A stretch of DNA of 64,000 nucleotides. Origin: Paracentrotus lividus (Eukaryota > Echinodermata > Echinoidea > Camarodonta > Echinidae). The DNA is taken from contig CALNVZ010002100.1 in NCBI GenBank assembly GCA_940671915.1, forward strand, positions 14,911,163 to 14,975,162. Reading direction: 5' to 3'. Positions 1 through 11,200 of this stretch are shown piece by piece; the stretch's first letter is position 1; each line of letters starts with the position of its first letter. The notes below the pieces were generated by a model that saw nothing but the letters and a program-made list of their open reading frames with translations, ran no database searches and had not been told where the DNA came from. The position numbers and the translations under genes are program-made.

Positions 1-117
1 ATTTGATATCTTTGGAAATCTTGGACTCTTAGTTTCTAAAAACCACATACAACTCAAAATAAAATTGTGGCGACTTGTTGGTGATTTTGAGACATATGGG
101 TCACATATATTACTTAC

Positions 118-289
118 TTTGATAGTATTTGTAAGAATCCTCTCATTGGTTCAAAAGCATGATCTGGTTCTCTGAATGATGTCAATCCAAAATCTGTGAT
201 CTTCAAAACAATCTACTATCCACCACGCAGTTTGAAGATTTCAAGTTCCCATGTGTTGCTATCACGCTGTTATGGAGGTATAGCATGCC
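118..289 (-). CDS. Guanylate cyclase receptor exon, kinase-homology domain ([12 protein letters not shown] segment), one-base frameshift
   Basis: An acceptor (TTTTCCAG at 290) is followed by [26 protein letters not shown], then after a one-base slip [20 protein letters not shown], ending at a GTAAGT donor (117-112). [24 protein letters not shown] is the catalytic-loop-like and DFG-like region of the receptor guanylate cyclase pseudokinase; the family lacks the HRD aspartate, as here (THGN). The phase-0 start follows IVK from the DILEND exon. Between DSR and VLK the sequence has five bases where six are needed for F-V (around 205-212, beside an AAAACAA run). Read as given it hits TGA at once. 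The 172-nt length would be 173 if repaired. A consensus error or a genuine null allele are both possible. Confidence 0.9.
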
Positions 290-344
290 CTGGAAAATAG
301 AAAAAAATACGTGTAAGCGTAAAAATATTCCGTCATTTAAAGAA

Positions 345-454
345 ATGCAATTGAAACAAATTTGCTATCCACCACGCAGTTCAAGTATTTCAGCTTCCCA
401 TGGGTTGCAACAGGCCAGGTTGCTTATATGGAGGAATATAATGTATACCATTCC
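345..454 (-). pseudogene. Decayed tandem copy of the [12 protein letters not shown] exon
   Basis: About 150 bases upstream of the exon at 118-289 in gene sense, the minus strand again shows GMVY...FLHIS, then after a frame slip [18 protein letters not shown], then unrelated sequence with a stop. The DNA similarity is plain on the plus strand (CTATCCACCACGCAGTT at 214 and 364). The expected acceptor position reads GGG instead of AG, the frame is broken, and the KITDFGL half is missing. It is best read as an old partial duplication of the exon that lost function; it is too different to be a sequencing duplicate. Confidence 0.75.
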
Positions 455-624
455 CCGAATGTAAAACATACGCTTAATCCATATTACGAACCATTCTTAT
501 GATTTATGTCTTGTGATAGAAACAAGGGCTGTGCTGTAGCTCATAATTATCATTTTTTTTAAAATTACTTTAAAAAACATTAAAAAAACACGTAATGCTC
601 ATAACCGTTGAAGTTTACTTTGCG

Positions 625-1064
625 TTATGCTGCAGTCGCACAGACACTTACGTATAGTTACGTTTTTGTTGTTTTATCTTATTTCATCTTTTATTCTATT
701 ATTTCTTATGTATTTCTTTGTTTTATTGGATGAACGAAATTATCATTATTTCTACTGCCTGATATAACGGGAAGGCATCAATGGGGATCGAGAAAAGAAA
801 AATAATTTTTGGACTAACCGGACGTAACTATACGTAAAGGGCCTGTCCCACAGGCGGCGATCGTTGTAGCGACAACCTGATAATTTCATAATTGTAAGGA
901 GTTCGGCTTTAAAAAAGGCAATTATAAACCTAAATACGGCTATATGTATACTAGGCTGCAACAACAACTTGCTACCACACTCACAACAGCAAGATCGCCA
1001 GTTGTCGCAACAACGATCGCCTCCAGTGGGACAGGCTCTTAAGTGTCTGTGTGACTGTAGCATT
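625..1064. mobile_element. Inverted-repeat element (outer MITE), interrupted by a second MITE
   Basis: The left arm, about 626-662 (GCAGTCGCACAGACACTTAC then GTATAGTTACGT), is mirrored on the right by ACGTAACTATACGTAA at 822-837 and, after an insertion, by AAGTGTCTGTGTGACTGTAG at 1041-1060. Without the insertion the element is about 240 bp. The left arm preserves the uninterrupted sequence (CAGACACTTACGT) and so shows exactly where the second element entered. Confidence 0.8.
838..1039. mobile_element. 202-bp MITE with TAA target duplication (PIF/Harbinger-like)
   Basis: Termini AGGGCCTGTCCCAC and GTGGGACAGGCTCT are inverted repeats, continuing inward as GGCGATCGTTGT / ACAACGATCGCC and CGACAAC / GTTGTCG. 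It is flanked by TAA at 835-837 and 1040-1042. The empty site is readable in the opposite arm of the host element, which has a single TAA, so the 3-bp target duplication is shown directly. A TWA duplication is typical of PIF/Harbinger; that family assignment is an inference. Confidence 0.85.
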
Positions 1065-1308
1065 AAGTTGGCATTTTCCGAATCAGGTTTAACACAGGTC
1101 GCGAGAGTTATGCAATGTTGACAAAGGATTCCCATAGTTTATTTTAACTCTAGGAAACGGTTTCGAAACCTATCCAAATCTCTGCAACTTAGGCTGTCCT
1201 AACGTAATGTTAACCCAAAATGATAATTTTGTGCAACCTTTCTCCCTAAGTGACATGGGGCGTTTTCATGACGCACTTTAAGGCCTGTAAATTTCCACAA
1301 TTTCAACC

Positions 1309-1338
1309 CCCCCCCAAAAAAAAAAAAAAAAAAAAAAA
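1309..1338. repeat. C/A homopolymer tract
   Basis: About ten C followed by about twenty A; the length is unreliable. Confidence 0.8.
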
Positions 1339-1429
1339 TGAATAAGGAATTATGTATAGACTAGTTTCAAGCAATCTATATTAACTTCTATAGATTCTAA
1401 AACTTGAAAAATGTAGCAATATCTCATAA

Positions 1430-2275
1430 GGGAGACCGGGGATGGAAGTTACACGGGTCAGTTGTTACAGTTCTCAGTGTGCTAAGTTGGAACAAGAGCG
1501 TTCGTGCTAACTGGCATCTATATACAGCCTACACATAGCTGTGATGAACTGCCGGTCGTGAGGTTTCTCCGTTGTTTTATTAAAAAGTAAATCAACAAAA
1601 ACCATTTTTTAAAGTTCCAAGTGAATTTTTGACAAAAATTAAAAATTTGTAATAGTTCTTACAACTGAAGGCACATGATGATAGTCTGGTATTGTGAATA
1701 TAGTACAGTATGTCACTAATATACCCCTGAGCCATGCCCTGCAATTTCTGCTAATGGCTTTGCACAGTTGATTTTATGTTGTAAATCACCCATGGGGTAG
1801 GTTGTTACAACAACCTACCCCATGTCGATGTAACAACCTACCCCAATTACATTACACATGTAAAGTAATTTGTTTCAATTTTCAGGTGTTAATGTTTTGA
1901 TATTTCTATTATTACTTTAGTCTATTCTAGAGCTCTGCTTGATCTACTGTTAACGATAACCAAGAAACTGGAAAGTTAAAACAAAAGTATGGTATAAGAG
2001 ATTTACACTTGTAACAATTATCCCGTATGTTTACATAGTAACAATTTACCCGTATGGTGTAACACCTACCCGTATACGGGGTAGGTTTGTTACAAAAAAT
2101 GTCTTCATTAATTAAGCTGTAGTTAATTAGTGTTTACATGTTTTCAAGTTTTATGTGCCTCAGGTTTTAGCCAACATAATAGGCTAACTACAGACCAAAA
2201 TGGGTGTGTGCGTTCTTTCATTAGAATTATCTGGCCCAAAATGTGAATTTTGTAACGTCCATACCCGGTCTCCCC
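1430..2275. mobile_element. Non-autonomous terminal-inverted-repeat element, about 0.85 kb
   Basis: The left end AGGGAGACCGGGGATGGAAG + TTACA matches the complement of the right end TGTAACGTCCATACCCGGTC + TCCCC. TA lies outside both ends. Inside are repeated GGGTAGGTTGTTACA motifs, including a near-perfect palindrome at about 1795-1826, another copy at about 1830-1845 and a variant near 2070-2095. No coding frame. Confidence 0.75.
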
Positions 2276-3698
2276 TACTCAAAATGTAAGTATTGATTTA
2301 CTTCTCAACATATATCAGCAAAAGAAAGGGAAAGAAAACAAAACCAAACACATTATCATGAGGACCTTTAAAGTGGGTTTTTGAAACTTTTAGAATTGTT
2401 TTCAAAATAATCAGAACAACCAGAGGAAGAAATATTTGTAAACTTTTCCTCGGGGTTGGGGGAGCATGTAGAAATTGGTAAGGTAATACAATTCGAAGTG
2501 CCTCCCACGTGTTTGTCATTCATAAAATAAAGTTAGTGACGCCCATGGCCCCCTTATCATTCAAGATTTAGTTCTGTATCTCAGAGAAGATGTATCAAAC
2601 ATGCTCGCTATTTCCAGCGTGACGTCCAAGTCCTTTCTATTGATTACTGCCAAAAGCAACAAGATGAGTTTTCAATTTGCTTATCATGAAAACAGCCCGG
2701 GCAGTAAATAGCGACCTTTTGGGGAAAGATTTCAATTTGCTGTGATTGTACTATGAGAGGCAATTTACATGAAAAAGAAAGAAAAGAAAAAAAAATCACT
2801 TCGAAGCTCGTTTCATTCAGTGAGAAATAATTAAGTATAAAAACATTACCCCAGATTTTTAAAAGCATCCCAAGATCTTTCCAAATCAATAATCAACAGA
2901 AATTTATTTTCGAGTGTATTCAGTCATAAAACCAAATCAATTGACTGGTAGCGCTTCAAAAGGGCGGGGTATCCCAAATGAAAAAAAAAAGAACAAAACG
3001 AAAATATTCATGAAAAACAAAAACAAACAAACAAACAAACGTTTCCATAATATTTTATGACGTTATCCTTTAAACTGTAATTTATAGAGGAAGAAGGCTG
3101 TTAGCTGTGTGTTAAAGTATATGAGATTACGACCTTACAGCTTTCAGAAGATGAATAATGCGACATTGGGCAAAAAATCTCCTTTTAGGATACCATCAAG
3201 GGCAACCATGAAGCAATGCGTCAAAAGTGGATGACTTGTTGATGAAAAAAAGGTGATAAAGTAAGGAGATACAATTCCTTCTTGGCGTGATCGGCTGAGG
3301 CACGATAGGTATACAGGAAAGTGACGTCTAATTTCAACAATACATGTGGATATGAAGCCTGACTAAACGACAATCTAATACCACCCAGTGAAATAGCTTC
3401 ACAAGATTAGGGTATGTTTCCATTGGTCTATTCAACAAGCATGTCTGTAATGTTCAGTGGTGCCCAGCCTTCCTCAAGTTCATCGTCATGTATTACCATA
3501 CGCCAAGGGTGCACAAATCGTATCTGTCGCTACATCAGCACCAGTAGTTGGAAGGTTGGAAGGTCTGTGTGAAAAGTGTTGATCTTCTCCCGCGATACTG
3601 GACAAAGACAAGGCTCATTTCACATAGCGTCTGGATTGCTTGCTATGAATTCTTCTTCATCAATTTTCAGTTGATAGCACCAAGCAAGGGAATCTTAC

Positions 3699-3770
3699 CT
3701 TGACAATGTCGTACATCAGGGAGTACTTGAAGAGCTCGTCCAGTTCAATTGAGTCGTTTTCCAAAATGTC
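3699..3770 (-). CDS. Guanylate cyclase receptor exon, kinase-homology domain (DILEND segment)
   Basis: The 72-nt, 24-codon exon lies between a CTCCTCCGACAG acceptor and a GTAAGATT donor, phase 0 at both ends. It begins DILENDSIELDELFKYSL and ends MYDIVK. DILEN(D/E)SI...LxxxF(K/R)YSLxxDIVKG is one of the most conserved stretches of the receptor guanylate cyclase pseudokinase domain, following the hinge and SLQ. It is preceded in the gene by SLQ (15.1 kb) and followed by GMLYLHN (289), which gives the canonical order with no gap. The frame is intact, and this is the cleanest kinase-homology exon in the window. The open frame on the plus strand over 3700-3900 is its antisense shadow. Confidence 0.93.
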
Positions 3771-5298
3771 CTGTCGGAGGAGAGAAATGAATAATAAATA
3801 TGGGAATTATTATGGAAGAGAGGAAATACAATTGCATTCTCGCTCAGAAACAATTGAAATAACACACGATATGAGGAGTTCTTTCTTATATAAGACATGA
3901 TTTCAATAAATATTGATATAATAATAGAGAATTGAAAATTTGGCAGCCACATTAACGCATAAAGAATGCATGGAAATAGCTTTATTTTAACGTTCTATAT
4001 TGTATTCCATGACTCAACTTTTAAAATGTAGTCTAGACTGACGTTTTGTACATTGCATTGTTTTAATGCAACAATGATTTGTGCACCGTAATTTTGATTG
4101 CGACATTTTAAAAGATATTGACAGTGACCGAACAAGATTATTTTGTTACAGCGAATATAACTCTCACTTGCCTTGTTCCCGCATACGGTACCTACATGTA
4201 TAATCATGAGGTTCGGTAATGCCCCAATTTGAACGTTTTGGGCGCATTCATTATTTTTAAGGTGATTTAATTCATGATGATGTATAGCATTTATAACGCA
4301 AAATAAGATGAATGGATTAGGGTTGCCACAAATTTAAAATGAAGTGCATGCCCTGAATAATCACCATGTTATAATGGATTGGCTAAATCCGGGTTGACAG
4401 GTCCCTGAAATTTTTTCGGAGATGATATCGACTTTCATTCACCTTTCACAAATTCTCAATCATGAGCATGAATATGGTACTGATTGTCACCATAAATATC
4501 CCATTAGGGTACATTGATGTTCTCGTCGAATCTCCTTTCCAAATTGTTCTATCTTTTCCTTGCACTTGCCCTCATTATCTTTATCCTAACATTTTTTTTT
4601 TTTTAACTTCCATGTTATTTTGTCATTTTAACGAGGCTGGCTCTCCCAATGTAACATGCAAGGACATAACTTGATGGGAAAGCAGGTGGTTGATATTGTT
4701 ACATTTAGCCGGATAAGGCAAACGGATGACAAACGGATAAGAAAGGGATGAGAAACGGGTGAGAAACGGATATATACTGTATACATTTGGAATCAGTTGA
4801 TAACCGTAAATATGAAAGGTAAATGAGTGGTATGTCCCTCTTATCATCGGGGTCAACGTTCATTGTCAGCTAATATCCGTCAAAGCGAAAAGGATTCTGC
4901 CTTGACGATAAATGTCCACCCGAAGAAAAATCAACCAACACTATAGGTTAACACCCGTTTCTCATGAGTTCGCCCTATTCGGCAAAGTGTGACATTAGCC
5001 AAAGAACCAGATTGCCAAAAGGTCATGAATTAATATAATTTTACACGTTATTTAAAGTCCATTTGGTTCCCATCCACGACATTTTATATTAAACCATTGG
5101 CCTTATGATATTCGTTAGGTGATTCCACCTGCTTGCGGGGTATGACAGATCATGTCCGCATACGAAATGAGTATCATGAAACTTAAATTACGATAAAGCA
5201 TTCATGCTGACATTTCACTAAATATTTCCTCCCATATTCAAATCTGAAATAAAAGGATTGACACAGAAAGAGATACTGGGAGCAGAAATGTGAGACAC

Positions 5299-5357
5299 AA
5301 AAAGAGAGATAAAGGAGAGAGAAAGAGATAATGATAGGAGAGAGACAGAGAGAGAGA

Positions 5358-5398
<41 letters not shown>

Positions 5399-5428
5399 AG
5401 AGAGAGAAAGAAAGAGAGAGAAAGAGAC
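5299..5428. repeat. (GA)n microsatellite, impure
   Basis: GA/GAAA repeats with minor interruptions; the serine/leucine-rich open frames here are artefacts of it. Confidence 0.95.
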
Positions 5429-5489
5429 CTAATATTATATACAATAATGTAAAAATCAAATTGCACAGATCAGAGCACAGAAAACCACA

Positions 5490-5539
5490 CTGGAAGCAGA
5501 TCATTGATAGATAACTGGAAGCAGATCATTGATAGATAA
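5490..5539. repeat. 25-bp unit duplicated in tandem
   Basis: CTGGAAGCAGATCATTGATA GATAA is present twice with no mismatch and no spacer. Confidence 0.9.
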
Positions 5540-5858
5540 GAGAAACCTAACGAAGAATATAAAATAAATGCTAATGAAACATTCTTTTCTTCGGCAAGGC
5601 AATTACGTCATGTCAACTTTTTTTTCTGGGCAATTTGTTTTCAACAATCGAACTTCAAATACGTTTTGCTCATCTGTGCGTGGCTCTTTCGTTTTGAAAT
5701 TGGCGTAAAAAAGACAGAAGAATTCATGTTTCCCTGAACTTAAAAAGAACACACTTTACAATTTTTATGATTTAGTTTTCACCAAGAAAAAAATGACTGA
5801 CCGTCCGGGTTCCTTGTAGGACCTAATGGATTGGGATTGAAATGAGAAAGGCAGGGAG

Positions 5859-5861
5859 ACA

Positions 5862-5904
<43 letters not shown>

Positions 5905-5905
5905 G
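5859..5905. repeat. (GA)n microsatellite
   Basis: Mostly pure GA repeat. Confidence 0.95.
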
Positions 5906-8900
5906 CTAATCTTAAGACGATTGAGAATGATAGATGATGAGTGAGTGACAATCAGGTTTCATTAAATCCTGTAATCAAGCCAACAGGTGACTCCTTTCCA
6001 TTCGTATTCCATCTTCTCTTTCGGGAAAGCAGATACCCTAAACATGGCTTATGAAAATTAAGAAAAAAAATTGTCGGCATACCTTTGAATGTTAGTCGGT
6101 AAATTTACATATATTTTCAATTTAAGCTATTTTAAGACATATATCTTAGGGTATGCTTTATTTCACACGAAAATCCTCACCGTAAGGCATTTCCATTTGG
6201 ATGAATAAATTTGAGGTCCATTGGTCTTTGTATTTTGTATCTGTCAAAATGGTATTCTTCAATATTCTCTTGGTAAACCATGGATACCATGTGGACAAAT
6301 GAAAAATTTCCCCTCTCGATGGAAAGGGGTGTTTGTTGAAATACGTTGCAATGAATTTTTGATTTAGAGCCTCTCGAGTATAAAAGGGTATATCAAGACT
6401 ACAATATAATAGTTCTAGAATCCAACGGATTTTTTTTGTGCAACCTCTTGAAGATTCTGCTTTATTTTTCGGCAAAATTCATGTTCCTGTTTATTGTTTT
6501 ACGATCTTGAAATTTCATTCGAGTGACGCGACGCTGCCTTAAAGGCTCAATTCCATTAATATCGACAACTCAAACTCTTTCAATTCTTGGCATAAAAGGA
6601 GCTTATTTGACGTAAATTTCAAAACTGCATTTTAATATTTAGTTTACTATCAGCGTTTGACTTTTTTTAAAGGATTAATCCTATAAAGAACTAGGATAGT
6701 GTATTTGTAAGATTTTAATTAAAAATAACTCCCGGAGTCAGGTTTGTCTTAAATGTACCGTTTAAAGGGGCTAGTAAGAATTGGTCGATTTAATCGAAAA
6801 AAAATGATAACGCTACTAATTAACACTCAATAAAACAAAAGTATAGTATTATATCATATAAGACTTCATAGCACGGGAATACATTCGCAACGGCCTGGAA
6901 ATGCATGATTGATGTTGCATTTAGCTAAGGAACGAACTTCCCATCGCTTTAATTATATTTTTCTTTTCTTAATTTATATTACTTTTACTGAGGACCCTGT
7001 CAATCTCGAAGGGCACGGAACGACCCACTTTGTCTGTCTCTAATCGCAGCCTGACAAACTTAAAAAAACTCTCATTTAACAGGAAATGAAAGCTAAGGCG
7101 ATCATAAAGCTGCGGGTAGTAATGATCTTTTACGGCAAACTTTGGCCAAAGCAGAGATATAGGTTTCATGTATCGCAGGGGCTCTATGTAGAGCGAAACT
7201 TTGGAAGCAAGAAAGGGGGAGGAGTTGAGGGAGAGATAGAGGGAGGGGGTAAAATCACTCATGTTCACGCGAATTATGAATTGGTCTGTTGTCGGTTTGG
7301 TGCTCACACGTAAGTGTCACAATAGTTATCACGTAATTGGAACAAAATTATATATATCTTCTTTACACAACACAGAAATACGAGGATGGGGGAGTCTTAT
7401 ATTGACACCTTAGTACTAGTCAAGCAGACTCAGGACAAAACTCAATAGTCAGCATTAAAGAATACCAATTTTTACTGGTTCTAGCTTCAAGGGCTGAATA
7501 TTTTGGTAAGTAAAGATGGGCCAGTTAGTTTTGGAGAAGAACAGTTTGGAGGCGGTTTGAAGTCGGTTAGGAACCGGTCTGAGAGTCGGGGTTGGCGATG
7601 GACTAAGGTAAAAGGGGTTTTGAGATATGTGGCAAGAAACCCCGTATGACTTCCGCCACTATGGGCGGCTTCATTCTTTCTCTAGAAAAAATGTGATACG
7701 TTATAATTGAAGTTGGAGACATGATGCGGGTGAATTTAATTATATGCGAAGTCAAAATAAAACATTACAGTCTCTCAAAAGACATAGATACAGATGGAAG
7801 TGGTGAACGATCGACGAAGAGCCTGCATAAAATCTTCCATCTTTTGCATATGATTTATAAATAAACTAAAAAATAAAGTGGAAAAGACAAATGGCCGAAA
7901 GGCTAAATAATGACTTGGTTTCCGCCAAACTCTCCCTAACTCTATTTTTATCTGAGGCCGCACTTATAAAAAAGAGTTAGAAGAAGGACAGATTTAGCAT
8001 AACTTCTTCGCTGCCTTACTAATATAAGGATGATGATTTAAAACAACCCCCCCCCCCCACCCGAAACAGAAAAGTTTTTTTCCACGTAGCCCTTATTTCT
8101 CAAGGAATAGGACCTACCAAATAAAAATACAATGTAAAATACTTGGTGGAAGCGAAGTGGTCTTCAAAAGAATGCCTGTCCTTTATCTCTATATTGCTGA
8201 AATCAAGCGAATGGTCAATGAGGATTTTTACACTTTATGAATCTCAATGAACTCTCGCCATTGATTACATGACAGAGGAAAGTACTTTGAGCTTCGTTGA
8301 CAGAACAACCGGAAATCGTTCTATAAAAACAATATATAGTGTCATTTATGTATTCTTATTAGTAAAAATGGGACAATATTGATTAGAATTCTAGAGATTA
8401 AAAAAATAAAAAACACACAGGATAATGGCAGGTCTTTACCCACTCCCCATGCTTCCAGATTGGACGCCGACCACACTAGCGTAGGGATTACATAACAAAG
8501 CACTGTTTTAGGAACGTTAATACTTCATTGCATAACTATCCATCGTGGCTTCTATTGTTATATTAATAGCAAATTATTATGATGCTATACGATATTAGTG
8601 GACAAATCAAATCCCATTCTCACCAGCCGGCCCTTTTTGGATTCTATTTTTGAAGCACATGTGCCATTCTGAGAAACAATCTTTCAAATCGACGGTATTT
8701 AAAAAAATTAACTTGATTCGTCTAGTGTTAGGACTAAACCAGGTCGAATCCTAGAAGCTGATTCGGTGGGGTATTCTCCCCGAGGCCATTTTTAATACAT
8801 TCGAATATATCAACTTTGGGCTCCTAAGATAATTTCCCGAACAGACAAATCTCTCCTGTTCGAAAGACGCAGATTGATCAAAAGACATGGAGTTTATGCT

Positions 8901-9319
8901 GCCTGCATTCGGTATGTCATTTTAAATTAAGTCGGAATTTCGCCGGAGGTTCTGAATAAACCTTATTATACATTTTGAGTATTTAGTGCTTCATGTCATC
9001 TACCTTCCCGCTGCAAAAGCAGACAAAATTCAAAGGTAAGCCCTTGGGAACGGTCTAGCGTCAATTACAGCTAACTGCTAAGATGCTGTCATCCACTATA
9101 ATCTTTGCTCAGTGGTTGGAAAATGGATTTGAATGAGAAAATTTCTCTGGTTTTAGACGCTCATCGAATAGTGCAGGTAATTGTTCATAAAATACTTTGG
9201 CGAAATTTCATGATTTTGCCTATTCAGCCTCATAAATATTGAATATATCATTCTCCATAGTTTACACTGAAATCGAAATTAACACATTCTAGGCACATCT
9301 ACAGAACGCTCGCGTAAAA

Positions 9320-9500
9320 AAAAAGGCTTAATTAAAACAGTTTGGTTAAAAAGGTATTAACAAGATAACTGTATTAAAAGAACACTCGTTAAAAAACAAG
9401 TTGGTTTTAATTACGTGAAAATATGCTAAGGTTTGGGTTTAAAATAGCCTTTGTCCATTTTGGAAACAATAGTTTGGTTAAAAAACATATTGTTGGATCA
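9320..9500. repeat. GGTTAAAA-rich cluster
   Basis: Repeated TTGGTTAAAA-like words with AACTGTATTAAAA. The same words return at 10545-10770. Confidence 0.4.
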
Positions 9501-10544
9501 CGTGGATAAAAGAAAAAACTATACATGGGAAACGAACGAGATATTTTAACATAAAGAAATTAGCGGCTCCGCTCCTTAACGGCTCAAGAATCCTTGCGAT
9601 TTTCATATTATACACGATGATATAGTGCGCCTATTCATTGCACGTATTTTTGATCGCGCTCCGACAACAAGGTTACAATCGGGAACTGCTAGACTGCTGG
9701 TCTGGCTTGGCTAAATCTTGACATATTGATCAAAGTAAATTGTGTAGGTAGAAATGACTTGAAGGAGTATAAGTTGCCTGTGATATAGGACTTACACATG
9801 CATATATATGTTTTTGACTACATTGGACCAGTAGGTTCTTATTATTTCGGTTGAAAGAACAGTGGTAGACCTGGAAACGCTTAAGGTTATTAAACTTGCT
9901 TGAAAATTTAAATGGCAACATCTTCGGCTCTAACTTACGCATCTTAATTCGATTATAAATAACTTCTGCTCTCGTCATTATTGCAGCGGGGTCCACATTG
10001 GACTAAGTCTTGAGGTCATAGATTTAGTATTAGCCTAAATATTTAGAACACGAGAACCATCATTTGCATCTATAAATTTAGGCCTAAATATTTTTAAGAC
10101 CTCTTCGATGTGGGCATATAGGGTCCAATAGATCAGGCCGGAGAGATCACTAACTTGAGGTTATTTGGTATAACACGATTGGATGACCTTGGAAATCTAA
10201 ATGTACGAACTTCTAACTTTATTGCCAACATCTCATTATCTATATTCTAGATCCTATTTTAATTTAGATCCAGGTTAAAGATTCCGGTCCTGGACTAGAT
10301 TGTAGACTAACGTCTGACCAGAAGTAATGTTACTACTTACTGGACCAATACTTAGGCAATCCATGGGTAGGCCTATGCTCCTACTTAGGACACATCGAAA
10401 ATAAATCAGACATGTAGATTTCTTTAATAATACAGGCATGAATACTCAATGATATATATATTCTGGTACCAATAACCTTTGATCAAGATTGTCAATTTAA
10501 GGCCGGTCAGTCCCGGTCTTTCGAGCACTTTGATTTTTATTTTT

Positions 10545-10770
10545 TTAACCAACCATGATTGTATTAAAAACAGAAATTTTAAACCAAGTTAAGCTATTAA
10601 AAATTTTTACCAACTAGGTGTTGGTTAAAATATTTTAACCAACTTTTTATTAAAGTTTTAATACAATAATTGGTTAAATTTTAACCAATCTGGGGTTGGT
10701 CTCACACTCGTTTAATAACCAACATTAGGTAAGTTCATAATTTGAACCACGGTGGTTAAATTTTGCCCGG
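10545..10770. repeat. GGTTAAAA-rich cluster with partial inverted symmetry
   Basis: Words such as AACCAACC, TTGGTTAAAAT and ATTTTAACCAA occur on both strands; GATTGTATTAAAA at 10558 is mirrored by TTTTAATACAAT near 10660. Probably an old element whose borders I cannot place. Confidence 0.4.
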
Positions 10771-10793
10771 TTTGGTAAATTTTCTCTGAGGAC

Positions 10794-11200
10794 GTGTAAA
10801 ATACTGAAGTGACTAATTTCTGGGGCTCGTATAGTGACGCAGTTGAAAGTGAGCATTTTTGCACTTGGCCAATGTGTTTAATTATCAAAACAAAATGTTC
10901 ATGTTCTGGTAAAGAGGATTCGCACCGGGTTCACTAGACCACTTGGAAGAAATAACCGACTGACCGTTTACCAATAGACCGACGGAGATCTGGATGTAAT
11001 TATGACAGCATAATAGATATAAAAAAGATGACTAAAATGGCAATTAATTTTGAAGAAAGTTCATCATTTGCAACATTAATTTATATTTCACATGCTAGCA
11101 ATCGGGAGATGTGAATTGGCATACTATACGTGCTCGTCAGCGTTTCTCATGCACCGGTTGACCAGGTTCGATCTCACAATCCCAACGATGCACAGGGCAC
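10794..11200. mobile_element. Second, inverted and diverged copy of the dual tRNA-like element
   Basis: Complementary to 49595-49962 over its length: the TIR (GTAAAATACTGAAGTG), the CTAATTTCTGGGGCTCGTAT subterminal part, both tRNA-like heads (minus strand B box at 10916-10926; plus strand B box GGTTCGATCTC at 11165-11175) and the centre (TATGACAGCATA). The far terminus beyond about 11200 no longer matches clearly. Confidence 0.7.

Larger units (their letters stand above)
290..3698 (-). other. Intron between the DILEND and HGNLKSSN exons
   Basis: No coding exon is seen besides the decayed exon copy at 345-454. The intron carries nested MITEs (625-1064), a 0.85-kb terminal-inverted-repeat element (1430-2275), a C/A homopolymer tract (1309-1338) and a short CAAA repeat (about 3021-3041). 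About 2280-3698 shows nothing recognisable. Confidence 0.7.

Noticed and set aside
6158..6475. 105-codon minus-strand open frame
   Set aside because: Of mixed composition and starting with Met, but no family motif, splice context or repeat copy could be recognised.
8362..8376. Minus-strand QYCP as the true TEYCP exon
   Set aside because: The following residues (IFTNK) do not match and no splice sites are present.
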